DNA of 64,000 nucleotides from JBHJHP01 sp042219855 (GTDB lineage: Bacteria > Bacteroidota > Bacteroidia > Bacteroidales > UBA5342): assembly GCF_042219855.1 (NCBI RefSeq), contig NZ_JBHJHP010000005.1, positions 1 to 64,000 of the forward strand, in the 5' to 3' direction. Numbering within the stretch: position 1 is the stretch's first letter; each line of letters opens with the position of its first letter. Below, piece by piece: positions 1 to 8,277 of this stretch. The notes below the pieces were generated by a model. The model saw nothing but the letters and a program-made list of their open reading frames with translations, ran no database searches and had not been told where the DNA came from. Position numbers and translations under genes: made by a program.

Positions 1-288
1 AAAGAAAGCATTCAGAATTTGGTTTTAAAAAAGAAAATAAACTATTTTTAAGTGGTCCTAAAAATGGGAAGCTTACACAAATACCCAAAACTACTTCGAA
101 AAATGACTCATCCCGTCATGATCCAATACCCTGATCACATCATACTGCCCCCTCTCTTTTTCTTCGCTTATCCTAATATCTACATGGACGAAAAAAAAAG
201 GGGTAGCTCATACTGGCTGGTTGGATCCATTTAAAAGAAGGTGACAGGAATATTTGAAGATGGTAAACCTATATCAAGTCCGTACAAA

Positions 289-337
289 TGTCTTATGTCT
301 TATGTCTTGTGTCTTGTGTCTTATATCTTGCATCTTA
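289..337. repeat. Seven-unit 7-bp tandem array (TGTCTTR)
   Basis: Seven heptamers lie head to tail with no gap: TGTCTTA twice, TGTCTTG twice, TGTCTTA, TATCTTG and CATCTTA. The array sits 47 bp before the macro-domain gene. A related four-unit array is at 17993-18020. I see no gene in 1-384; an open frame at 52-234 looks like chance. Confidence 0.8.
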
Positions 338-384
338 TTTAAACTTAATTTCGTAAATTTAATCAGACCAAAATTGAATCAGCC

Positions 385-855
385 ATGCAAACAATCTCGT
401 ATGTAAAAGGTGATGCTACCAAACCTAAGGGCGAAGGGCCTAAAATTATCGTACATATCTGCAACGACATTGGTGGCTGGGGTGCCGGATTTGTACTTGC
501 CTTATCCAACAGATGGGAGTTACCCGAAAAGAATTACCATGACTGGTTTAAGAGCGGAAAGAATTTCAAGCTGGGTGAAGTACAAATGGTGCAGGTTGAA
601 CCGGACATATGGGTCGCCAACCTAATTGGCCAGAGGGACGTTGTGCCGGGTGAAGACGGCAAACCACCTATTCGCTACAAAGCTGTTTACCTGGGAATGG
701 AAAAACTGGAGAAAAAAGCTAAAAAACTGAAAGCCTCCGTACACATGCCACGCATCGGTTGTGGCTTAGCCGGAGGCAAATGGAATAAGATTGAACCAAT
801 TATTTCAGAAAACCTGACAGAGCAGGGTATTCCGGTAACCGTTTATGATCTGTGA
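385..855 (+). CDS. Macro-domain protein (TARG1/Poa1-like ADP-ribose hydrolase)
   Basis: A stand-alone macro domain of 156 residues, predicted to bind ADP-ribose in the cytoplasm and to act on ADP-ribosylated protein or ADP-ribose-1''-phosphate. The sequence starts with the strand followed by GDAT, then IVHICNDIGGWGAGF (ribose-binding loop) and ends with HMPRIGCGLAGGKW. The GCGLAGG loop is the form seen in the TARG1/Poa1 branch rather than the MacroD branch. The length is normal for a single domain. It has no nearby toxin or ADP-ribosyltransferase gene, so the physiological target is unknown. Substrate class is inferred from family. Confidence 0.85.
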   Translation: MQTISYVKGDATKPKGEGPKIIVHICNDIGGWGAGFVLALSNRWELPEKNYHDWFKSGKNFKLGEVQMVQVEPDIWVANLIGQRDVVPGEDGKPPIRYKAVYLGMEKLEKKAKKLKASVHMPRIGCGLAGGKWNKIEPIISENLTEQGIPVTVYDL

Positions 856-935
856 CCCAACACCTTTGATTAAACACAGTAATTTCGTATCTTGTTTACC
901 TGTTTTTGAAACACAACGTCCTAAAGTACAAGACT

Positions 936-1553
936 ATGACTGAACGATTTCTTAAGGCAAAACACTGGCAGATATTTTTGCTGACCTTTGGCATTCCCTT
1001 TCTCATACAAATGGGAGTGATGATTTCAGTTCTGTCTGAGGTTATTTCAAATCCGGAAGCGCCTCCCACAGATATCGTGGAACACGTAAGATTCATCCCT
1101 GTCATTATGTTTATCTTCACAGCCATAATTTACGGTTGGATATGGTCTGTTTCAACCGGTCTGCAAAACAAACTGCCGGAGGGTGTAACCATGAAGATGA
1201 ACAGGTTTAAAGTCTTCTTTATTATCCCTGTAGTCTATTTATTTCTTATAATGCTGGCAATTTCCATATTCATGGGTGATCTGGCAAGCCTTGACACAGA
1301 ACCGGATCCGGTTAAAATGTTTACACTTGTTTTAGCTCTTTTACCCTTCCATTTTTTTGCAATATTCTGTATTTTATACATACAGTATTTTACAGCCAAA
1401 ACCCTCAAAACCGTTGAATATCAAAGGGAAGTATCGTTTGGTGATTTTATCGGTGAGTTTTTCCTGATATGGTTCTACCCCATTGGGATTTGGTTCCTGC
1501 AACCAAAAATAAATGCCTTTGTCCGAAAGAACGCGAATTCTGATAAGATATAG
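936..1553 (+). CDS. Four-helix membrane protein, unknown function
   Basis: A 205-residue protein that I cannot assign to a family. It shows four hydrophobic segments: near residues 15-35, 52-75, 100-120 and 135-160. A short amphipathic C-terminus contains GDFIGEFFLIWFYPIGIWFLQP. This resembles small Bacteroidota inner-membrane proteins of unknown role. The frame is open from a TTG at 906, but the ATG at 936 (MTERFLKAKHW) is the better start because it puts the first helix close to the N-terminus. It is followed after 8 bp by the GNAT gene, so the two may be co-transcribed. Confidence 0.6.
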   Translation: MTERFLKAKHWQIFLLTFGIPFLIQMGVMISVLSEVISNPEAPPTDIVEHVRFIPVIMFIFTAIIYGWIWSVSTGLQNKLPEGVTMKMNRFKVFFIIPVVYLFLIMLAISIFMGDLASLDTEPDPVKMFTLVLALLPFHFFAIFCILYIQYFTAKTLKTVEYQREVSFGDFIGEFFLIWFYPIGIWFLQPKINAFVRKNANSDKI

Positions 1554-1561
1554 CCTGAACG

Positions 1562-2146
1562 ATGATTCGAAAAATGAAGATCACCATTAAAGAACTTGCA
1601 CCGGAATTACTGGCTGACTATCTCCGTTTTTTTGACACTATGGTGTTTAGCGAAAATCCGGATTGGGCCAACTGTTACTGCTACGAATCCTATTTTACCG
1701 GATCAGCCGAAGACTGGACGAAAGATAACAACAGAACTGCTGTGATAAACCTGATTGAAAAAGGAACAATGACAGGTTACCTGGCATTTGACAAGGATAA
1801 ACCGGTTGCATGGCTTAACATCAATAAGCGGAATACTTTCCCGTCTCTGGAACGCTTCAGAAAGATTACAGTCGATCGCTCAGAAAACATCTGTTCGGTG
1901 GTCTGCTTTGTGATTCATCCGGATTACCGTGGCCAGGGAATGGCCACACAACTTCTGCAAAAAGCCATCAGTGATTACACCAGCAGGCCATTTGACTTTA
2001 TGGAAGCTTATCCCGGGAAAGGCGACCTGTCGTGCGAAAAACACTATAAAGGCCCTTTATCCATGTATGAAAAAGCAGGATTCCAATTGTTTAAGGAATA
2101 CGACCAGTTATACGTTGTAAGAAAAAGCCTTCAACAAACACCGTAA
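1562..2146 (+). CDS. GNAT-family N-acetyltransferase
   Basis: A 194-residue GNAT fold enzyme expected to move acetyl from acetyl-CoA to an amine. Motif A is clear as VIHPDYRGQGMATQLLQKA around residues 117-136, with the RGQGMA pyrophosphate loop. Motif B follows as YEKAGFQLFKEY near the C-terminus. The N-terminal part has the NPDWANCYCYESYF segment seen in a Bacteroidota/Firmicutes GNAT subgroup. The substrate cannot be read from sequence. Start is ATG 1562; ATG 1574 is an alternative. It lies 8 bp behind the membrane protein gene and converges on the GH105 gene. Confidence 0.85.
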   Translation: MIRKMKITIKELAPELLADYLRFFDTMVFSENPDWANCYCYESYFTGSAEDWTKDNNRTAVINLIEKGTMTGYLAFDKDKPVAWLNINKRNTFPSLERFRKITVDRSENICSVVCFVIHPDYRGQGMATQLLQKAISDYTSRPFDFMEAYPGKGDLSCEKHYKGPLSMYEKAGFQLFKEYDQLYVVRKSLQQTP

Positions 2147-2150
2147 GGAT

Positions 2151-3569
2151 TTAGTGCATCACATGTATTTTTTGTGAATAAATTTTTGCATCCGTTTTTA
2201 CCTGCAAAATATAAATCCCGTTGCTGATGTCTTGCTTTCCAACTTCAAATCTGTGATTGCCTGAAGCAAGATCCTGTTCCTGAAGCCATTGTTGTACCTT
2301 CCGGCCATTAATATCGTACAAATTTATTGAATATCGTCCTGAACGATTTACATGTAAGCTAACAAGAATTGCATTTGAAGCAGAGGCAACCTGAACCGAG
2401 AACGGTGGCAGGGTCTGATCATCCAGGGCAGAAGTGAGTTGAGCCAGCTTATATGTTTCAGCTCCGGCCAGCAGAAATGCGCCCAGACCAAAATCCTCAA
2501 AGTTTGGCTCTTTATCGTAAGATAAGGGTTGTCCGTCTGAAGGTTGTTTTCCGGTTCCCTGAACCCAACCCAAAAATCCGTTATCATGCAGTGCATCACT
2601 GTGTAATCCGTTCCAGCCCTTTATCACAGCAGGCATGTACGTTTCTTTATCAAGAATCCCTTTGTTCATTCCCCATGCCAGTCCGTAAACAAAAAATCCG
2701 GTTCCCGATGTCTCTTTTCCACCATAATCATTCGGGTCAACCAGACTGGGATTCCAAAATCCATCTTCGCGTTGACAGTTAATCAAAGCCTCAGACATGG
2801 ATTTATACACATCAAGATATTCTGCATAATGTGCTTCTGTTTCAGGAATAATGTCCAGCACACGAACCAGGGCCGCATACACCCAACCATTGCCCCTTGA
2901 CCAGTAACAGGCTTTACCGTCAGGTGTGGTATACGGCGGATCAAAATCCTTATCCCTGTACCACAGTCCGTCTTCGGAATTGTACAAACCGTTTGTACCG
3001 TGCTGGTTTTTCGTGTAACTGAACATTTCGTACATGCGGTTAAAGTATTTCGGATCATCATGAACCACGCCCAGCTTGGCAAAAACCGGCATGGACATCT
3101 GTATGGCATCAATCCACGACCAGTCATCAATTTTTGAAGTGTTGATCATGTTATCGATATTCGTGGTGATCGGCGCTATTTTTTCAGGTTTTGGATCCAG
3201 CAGATACAACTCTATATAGGTCTGACCACAACACTGATGATCCCCGTCACGGGTATTCAGATTGCCGTAGGTTGGATTCCAGTTGTGACTCTCTGCCCAG
3301 TCTACGGCATACTGATACAAGGTATTATCGTCATTAACATAATACAAGGCCATCAGTCCTTCGTAATAGGTTGCACGTGTCCAGAGGTTACTGGGTCTAA
3401 CCTTATCGGTAACAATGTCGGCTCCCGGATCAGGCCATTTAGCCATAAAATAATTATTTGCCAGCTCCATATCAGACAGGATCTCATCTGCCGGGGGCAG
3501 ACTCTGAGCATTTATAATAACTGGTATTAAACCCAGTAAAAAAAGTAAAAGTGTTCCAAAGCGTTTCAT
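2151..3569 (-). CDS. Secreted GH105 unsaturated rhamnogalacturonyl hydrolase with T9SS tail
   Basis: A 472-residue (alpha/alpha)6-barrel hydrolase of family GH88/GH105. It removes the unsaturated galacturonyl group left by rhamnogalacturonan or pectate lyases. An N-terminal signal peptide ends near INAQ (residue 22). Family landmarks are DGDHQCCGQTYIELY (about 108-122), WSWIDAIQMSMP with the likely catalytic Asp154, and WSRGNGW (223-229). The last 80 residues are a T9SS type A sorting domain ending GIYILQVKTDAKIYSQKI, so the enzyme should be exported and anchored or released at the outer membrane. It is divergent from a GH43 arabinanase, pointing to attack on rhamnogalacturonan I with arabinan side chains. 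No SusC/SusD pair is visible. Confidence 0.9.
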   Translation of the reverse strand: MKRFGTLLLFLLGLIPVIINAQSLPPADEILSDMELANNYFMAKWPDPGADIVTDKVRPSNLWTRATYYEGLMALYYVNDDNTLYQYAVDWAESHNWNPTYGNLNTRDGDHQCCGQTYIELYLLDPKPEKIAPITTNIDNMINTSKIDDWSWIDAIQMSMPVFAKLGVVHDDPKYFNRMYEMFSYTKNQHGTNGLYNSEDGLWYRDKDFDPPYTTPDGKACYWSRGNGWVYAALVRVLDIIPETEAHYAEYLDVYKSMSEALINCQREDGFWNPSLVDPNDYGGKETSGTGFFVYGLAWGMNKGILDKETYMPAVIKGWNGLHSDALHDNGFLGWVQGTGKQPSDGQPLSYDKEPNFEDFGLGAFLLAGAETYKLAQLTSALDDQTLPPFSVQVASASNAILVSLHVNRSGRYSINLYDINGRKVQQWLQEQDLASGNHRFEVGKQDISNGIYILQVKTDAKIYSQKIHVMH

Positions 3570-3890
3570 AGTATGATTAATTAATAAAAGTTAGCTGTAT
3601 GATATTCTACGTTTAAATGAGCTGAAATATACAGAGCTGTCTGACTCAGTATATGGGTACAGCTTTTCTGTAAATGCAATAAAGGGATGAAAAATGATCT
3701 GATTTGAAGTAAAAAACGAACTATATTTTATACTTCGCAATAAAGATATAAAAGTTTGTTTAAAAATGAACCAACCGGGTGATTTTCAAGGCAAAAAAAT
3801 GAAATAAGGCTAATTCCAATCCTTTTTATATTTTTGTATTGGTGAACCATTGGATGAATTAAGGATAAACAATACAATTACACTATTGCT
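3570..3890. other. Divergent intergenic region between GH105 and GH43 genes
   Basis: About 320 bp of AT-rich DNA with no gene. It must carry the promoters of both carbohydrase genes. A TATTTTTG box at 3829-3836 fits the Bacteroidota -7 consensus for the plus-strand gene, but no good -33 element is seen upstream of it, so that call is weak. I see no operator-like palindrome. Confidence 0.4.
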
Positions 3891-5909
3891 ATGGACAGAT
3901 TTAAACGCTTAACCTCATACTTATCAGTAGTCTTACTGTACATTTTTATAAACTCGGGCCTTCCTGTTTTTGCGCAGAACTGGCCTGCCGGAATCCATGA
4001 TCCTTCGAGTATTGTAAAATGTAAAGACAGATACTGGATTTTCGGAACCGGTGACGGCATATATTCCATGTATTCCACTGACCTTGTGACATGGAAGTCT
4101 GGTCCTACCCCTTTCACCAAAACAGACTTTCCTGCATGGATCCTGAATTATGCCAAAACATCTACTGCTGAGTTTGAGGGCAACTTCTGGGCTCCCGATA
4201 TCATTTACATGAATGACAGGTACTATTTGTACTACTCCTGTTCCGTTTGGGGCACCATGAGTTCGTGTATCGGTGTGGTTGTCAATAAAACACTCGATCC
4301 TGCAGATCCTGAATTTGAGTGGGTTGATCAGGGCGATATCGGCATTTATTCCAATGGCGGATACATCAATGCTATTGATCCGTCCGTTATGCGCGGGCCT
4401 GATAATAAAGTCTGGCTGACCTACGGTTCATTTAACCGCGATGCCATTAATGTGTACGAAATAGACACCATTACGGGACGCCCCAAACCCACCGGCAGAT
4501 CGACCATTGCCAATTCATGGACCGGTCCGGGCAGTAATAATTATGGTGAAGGAGAAGGGGCCTGTCAGATTTATCATGATGGTTACTATTATTTGTTTTA
4601 TAACAAAGGCGGCTGTTGTAACGGCATAGCCAGTACCTATTATATCGTTATGGGACGTTCCACAAGTCCTAGAGGGCCATTCCGTGACAAGGCAGGAAAA
4701 GCCATGCGTGTGATTGGTTCGCCCAGCGGTGGCACCCTGTTTTTCAGGCATGATAACAGCCGCGGCTTAGACGACCGCTATTACGGGCCCGGTCATGTGG
4801 GCTATTTTAAAGAAAACGGCATTGAATACATCACATTCCATTACTATTCCCCTAACGGGTATTATCCCAGTGAAACAGCCAACTATATGGGTGGCCCAAC
4901 GCTTGGATTCGGAATGATTGAATGGGGAGAAGACGGATGGCCTTCCATTTCGTTCGATTTTCTTGATAAAGGGTACTATTCACTAAAAAATGCGCTTAGT
5001 TCAAAAGCCCTGGATGCACAGAACCATTCCATAAACTCCACCGATCTCTACCAGTATGCATACAACTATTCTATGGAGACACAGAAATGGCTGTTTACAC
5101 CGCTGGGGACGGGTGAGTATACCATTCGTAGTTACGCCGATTCCACACGCTATATTGAAGCAACAGGGAATAACAATGAGGAATCCATCCGTTTGACGTC
5201 ATCATATACCGGTGCTGTCAATCAGAAATTCAGACTGGTACAATCGCCGAACGGCAAGACTTTGATCTATCCCTCAACCAAAGACAGGATTTTTGAAATC
5301 CCCAATGCCAATACCATTGATTACCAGGTTAAATTATGGTCCAATACAAATTCTGACTGCCAGAGATGGTTTGCCACCCCTTATGAAGAAACATTTGCCG
5401 TATCGCTCAACAATGTGGCATTTATGTCAAAGGATACCATTTTCAGAGCACTTACTGTCACGGGTACGGCTTCGTGGCAAATTACGGTAGAAGATCCCTC
5501 GTGGCTTATTTTCTCTCCGTCAAAAGGGTATGGTGAAAAACAACTGCTGGTGCTGGGCAGAGCAAATAATACCGGTGTTGCCAGAACCAATACCATGAAG
5601 ATTCGAACATTGGGCGGACAGGAAGCAGTGGTTAATTTTACCCAGGCAGCGGATACCAATACGGCACTTGAAAAAAATCATGCACTTCAGTTTGAAGCTT
5701 ATCCTAATCCTTCAAATGGAATGATTCAGCTGGTATGCACGGCAGATGCTGTTTATTCCGTGTTTGATAATGCGGGAAGGGAAGTGTTAAGCGGTAAAAC
5801 CGGTACGAAAACTTCAGTTCTGGATCTGAGTCAGCAGAATGCGGGTATTTATTTTATCAGGGTAACCGGTAAAAACGCATCAGGCATTAAAAAGTTAGTC
5901 ATAAAATAA
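3891..5909 (+). CDS. Secreted GH43 arabinanase with RICIN, BACON and T9SS domains
   Basis: A 672-residue secreted endo-alpha-1,5-arabinanase-like enzyme. After the signal peptide (cleavage near VFAQ, residue 29) comes a five-bladed GH43 propeller (about 30-360). The three carboxylates expected of GH43 are Asp37 (IHDPS, base), Asp163 (AIDPS, pKa tuner) and Glu222 (GEGEGA, acid). Residues 362-510 are a RICIN-type beta-trefoil with three QxW-like motifs (TQKWLF, NQKFRL, CQRWFA), probably carbohydrate binding. A BACON-like beta-sandwich follows (about 515-600, ending VNFTQAA), then a T9SS type A domain (YPNPSNG ... KKLVIK). It is paired divergently with the GH105 gene. The exact arabinan specificity is inferred from the family and context. 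Confidence 0.88.
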   Translation: MDRFKRLTSYLSVVLLYIFINSGLPVFAQNWPAGIHDPSSIVKCKDRYWIFGTGDGIYSMYSTDLVTWKSGPTPFTKTDFPAWILNYAKTSTAEFEGNFWAPDIIYMNDRYYLYYSCSVWGTMSSCIGVVVNKTLDPADPEFEWVDQGDIGIYSNGGYINAIDPSVMRGPDNKVWLTYGSFNRDAINVYEIDTITGRPKPTGRSTIANSWTGPGSNNYGEGEGACQIYHDGYYYLFYNKGGCCNGIASTYYIVMGRSTSPRGPFRDKAGKAMRVIGSPSGGTLFFRHDNSRGLDDRYYGPGHVGYFKENGIEYITFHYYSPNGYYPSETANYMGGPTLGFGMIEWGEDGWPSISFDFLDKGYYSLKNALSSKALDAQNHSINSTDLYQYAYNYSMETQKWLFTPLGTGEYTIRSYADSTRYIEATGNNNEESIRLTSSYTGAVNQKFRLVQSPNGKTLIYPSTKDRIFEIPNANTIDYQVKLWSNTNSDCQRWFATPYEETFAVSLNNVAFMSKDTIFRALTVTGTASWQITVEDPSWLIFSPSKGYGEKQLLVLGRANNTGVARTNTMKIRTLGGQEAVVNFTQAADTNTALEKNHALQFEAYPNPSNGMIQLVCTADAVYSVFDNAGREVLSGKTGTKTSVLDLSQQNAGIYFIRVTGKNASGIKKLVIK

Positions 5910-6059
5910 ATTACATGCTGTGCGCTTTAAATAGCATTAATGTTAAAAATCGGACCAGACTTTCTCCGGCAGAAACGTACAGATCTGAAATATTTTAAAA
6001 AATAAAATAAACGTACACAATATTTGTTGTATACTTACAGCCGCATTTAACCCAAAGCA

Positions 6060-7445
6060 ATGAAAGCACATATTACCTTTGTTGGACTGATAATTTCAGT
6101 TATGTTTTTAAATGCTCAAAACGCTAAAGAATTGAGCAAAGCGAAAACAGATCCATTTAAACATTCTCCTAAACACACAAGTTTTTTTCAGACTCAATTA
6201 AAATCCACAACACAAAAAGCCGGAACACTGGATAGTATAATATATATATCGGATATATACTCACCTGGTGAAAACATGGCAATCGGTAAAGACTTAATGT
6301 TTTATAATCAAAATGGCAATCTGGTTTTAGACAGTTCCGTGCACTGGGATTTTGAGCTTGAGAAAATGCAAGCTGACATAAAAACAAAGTATGAATATGA
6401 TGAAAGTATGCGGCTGATCTCTAAAAAAGAATTCGAATTCAGTGATCCTGATTATGTTTTGAATTCGCACATGCTGTATGCTTATAACGAAAATGGAAAG
6501 ATAACAGAGGAAACAGAGCTTTACAACAGAGACCAGGACATTTCAGATAAAGATTACAGATTTGTTTATTCTTATGACGGCCATAATTATCCGGTTTCAA
6601 AATCGAATTACAAACGGAATTCAGGAGATGAAACCTGGGTATATGATGGAATACATATCTATACAGTAGATAGTAATGGTAGGATCATCGAAGATATCAT
6701 TAAGGATAAAGACTTCAATAACGATTTGGTCATAAATACATTAGACTGGAAAAGAACCACATACACGCTGGATGAAAACGGTCAAATTACTAAAGAATCG
6801 GTTTACAGCAGGGACAGCACAACGGACACCTGGGTTGAAAATAAAAAAACAGAATACACTTATGAAAATGGTTTGGAATTGTTGGAACAGGAATACCGGT
6901 TAAAAGATGATTCTGAATTTTATCTGAGTTGGGAAAATCGGTTCACTAACGATGAAAACGGAAATCACATAAAATCGGTATTTATAGATTTAAATGAAGA
7001 GCAGGATACGCTTTCTACAGAAGAAATGACATACACCTATGACCTTAGTGCCATGTTCAGCGATTATGCAACTCCATATTTCGTTGAATCGGTGGCTGCG
7101 AGGAATAAAGTAAAAAGGATGGATTATACAGAAACCATCGATTCGGAACCGGTTTTTAGCTTTAGTATGCTTTTTCATTATTCAGATGATATTGTGACTG
7201 ATCTTATAAGACCTGATGAACAAGTTATGACATATATTCAGAATTCCAATAATATTCAGTTCATCTTTAACGGTTTCGGAGATAACGTATTACTGGATAT
7301 ATATAATATTTCCGGCAAGAAAATTCTTCAACAAAAAGTTATAACAAATCAGAAAATAAGTCTTGATAAGTTTCCAGAGGGAGTTTATATTTATACCCTG
7401 CGATGTGGCCAAAATATTATATCAGGTAAGTTTATTCTCCAATGA
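6060..7445 (+). CDS. Secreted T9SS-sorted protein with YD-like repeats
   Basis: A 461-residue exported protein with a signal peptide (MKAHITFVGLIISVMFLNAQ) and a C-terminal T9SS type A domain (YNISGKKILQQKV ... GVYIYTLRCG). Between them are loosely repeated beta-strand units of about 40-50 residues with patterns such as YEYDESMRLISKKEF, YAYNENGKITEETEL and YTLDENGQITKESVY. These resemble the YD/RHS-like repeats of Bacteroidota surface proteins. No catalytic motif is visible. It follows the GH43 gene by 150 bp in the same direction, but nothing shows it acts on sugar. Function unknown. Confidence 0.7.
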   Translation: MKAHITFVGLIISVMFLNAQNAKELSKAKTDPFKHSPKHTSFFQTQLKSTTQKAGTLDSIIYISDIYSPGENMAIGKDLMFYNQNGNLVLDSSVHWDFELEKMQADIKTKYEYDESMRLISKKEFEFSDPDYVLNSHMLYAYNENGKITEETELYNRDQDISDKDYRFVYSYDGHNYPVSKSNYKRNSGDETWVYDGIHIYTVDSNGRIIEDIIKDKDFNNDLVINTLDWKRTTYTLDENGQITKESVYSRDSTTDTWVENKKTEYTYENGLELLEQEYRLKDDSEFYLSWENRFTNDENGNHIKSVFIDLNEEQDTLSTEEMTYTYDLSAMFSDYATPYFVESVAARNKVKRMDYTETIDSEPVFSFSMLFHYSDDIVTDLIRPDEQVMTYIQNSNNIQFIFNGFGDNVLLDIYNISGKKILQQKVITNQKISLDKFPEGVYIYTLRCGQNIISGKFILQ

Positions 7446-7523
7446 CGACCGGAAATATATGTAACACAACACATCAGACAGTAATTATCCGGTTGTAATC
7501 ATTTCCCTTTTACAGTGTTACCT

Positions 7524-7841
7524 TTAGTCAACTGAATCCAGGAATTCAAGAATTGCCGTATCAAAATAATTTAAAACAATCCAGACCAGTATTGCGGTTA
7601 ACAAGGCAGCAATTGAAAATGCGATAAGAATTTTACGGCTCCGACTGGCTTCACTTTTCTTTACCATGGCACGAATGGCCAGACGTTCTTCAAGGGTTAG
7701 CTTTCTTACTGTTCGTTTCAGAGGTCTGTGCTTACCCCACTGCCCTTTCATATCGAATATGCGGGTGTGTTTCGGCCGAATCGATTGGTTATACTTAAGC
7801 GATTGTATCATCGCCAGAACTGAACCACCAAATCCTCCCAT
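7524..7841 (-). CDS. Small single-helix membrane protein, paralogue of the next gene
   Basis: A 105-residue protein with a basic N-terminal half and one C-terminal transmembrane helix (about 72-92). It shares its layout with the 89-residue product encoded just upstream. Both start M(G/S)GFG followed by a short helix with SLKYN / ALENN, then a (K)KLT/SxxEREAIR segment and the helix. The pair looks like a tandem duplication that has diverged. The two genes are 4 bp apart, so this one is probably translated from the same transcript. The family is common in Bacteroidota but has no function I know of. Confidence 0.65.
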   Translation of the reverse strand: MGGFGGSVLAMIQSLKYNQSIRPKHTRIFDMKGQWGKHRPLKRTVRKLTLEERLAIRAMVKKSEASRSRKILIAFSIAALLTAILVWIVLNYFDTAILEFLDSVD

Positions 7842-7845
7842 AGTT

Positions 7846-8115
7846 TTATATTTTAAGGTAAATAAGATATCCCAGCACTAAAGCAATGATGCCAACAACA
7901 GCAATTGCCCGGATAAGCTGAATCCGTTGTTGGTTTTTTATTTTTTCCCGGATTGCCTCCCGTTCAGAATCGCTTAACTTTTTCCCTTTGTCCTTTATTT
8001 TGAGATTTGTTTTAAGATCATGTTTATGATCATAGATGTTCTGATGCCTGGAACGCATTTTTTTGTTGTTTTCCAGGGCTGTTTTCATAGACTGAACAGA
8101 TCCGAAACCTGACAT
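7846..8115 (-). CDS. Small single-helix membrane protein, first of a paralogous pair
   Basis: An 89-residue protein starting MSGFGSVQSMKTALENNKKMRSRH, rich in lysine and arginine, with KKLSDSEREAIREKI (about 46-60) and one hydrophobic helix at 66-86. It is the upstream member of a pair with the 105-residue gene that follows. I recognise the pattern as a conserved Bacteroidota hypothetical family. The conserved GFGS start and charged middle suggest a cytoplasmic domain anchored by its C-terminus. Function unknown. Confidence 0.65.
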   Translation of the reverse strand: MSGFGSVQSMKTALENNKKMRSRHQNIYDHKHDLKTNLKIKDKGKKLSDSEREAIREKIKNQQRIQLIRAIAVVGIIALVLGYLIYLKI

Positions 8116-8226
8116 AACCGGTAATTTTGATATTAAAGATAGTAAATCTTATTTGTTATTCAAACATAAAATCCCAATCATAAGCTGATATTCACTTCAG
8201 CATGAACCCCATACTTCAAGTCAGGC

Positions 8227-8258
8227 AAAAAAAAACCTCAACCCAAAGGCTGAGGTTT
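8227..8258 (-). terminator. Rho-independent terminator of metG
   Basis: On the minus strand an 8-bp stem (TGAAACCTCA/TGAGGTTT type; arms at 8233-8240 and 8251-8258) with two extra GC pairs after a mismatch and a CAAA-sized loop is followed by a run of eight or more T. It lies about 20 bp after the metG stop codon. Confidence 0.9.
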
Positions 8259-8277
8259 CAATCTAAATATATGTTTT

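Noticed and set aside
52..234. 60-codon open frame at the left edge
   Set aside because: No domain, odd composition and no conserved features; followed directly by a repeat array.
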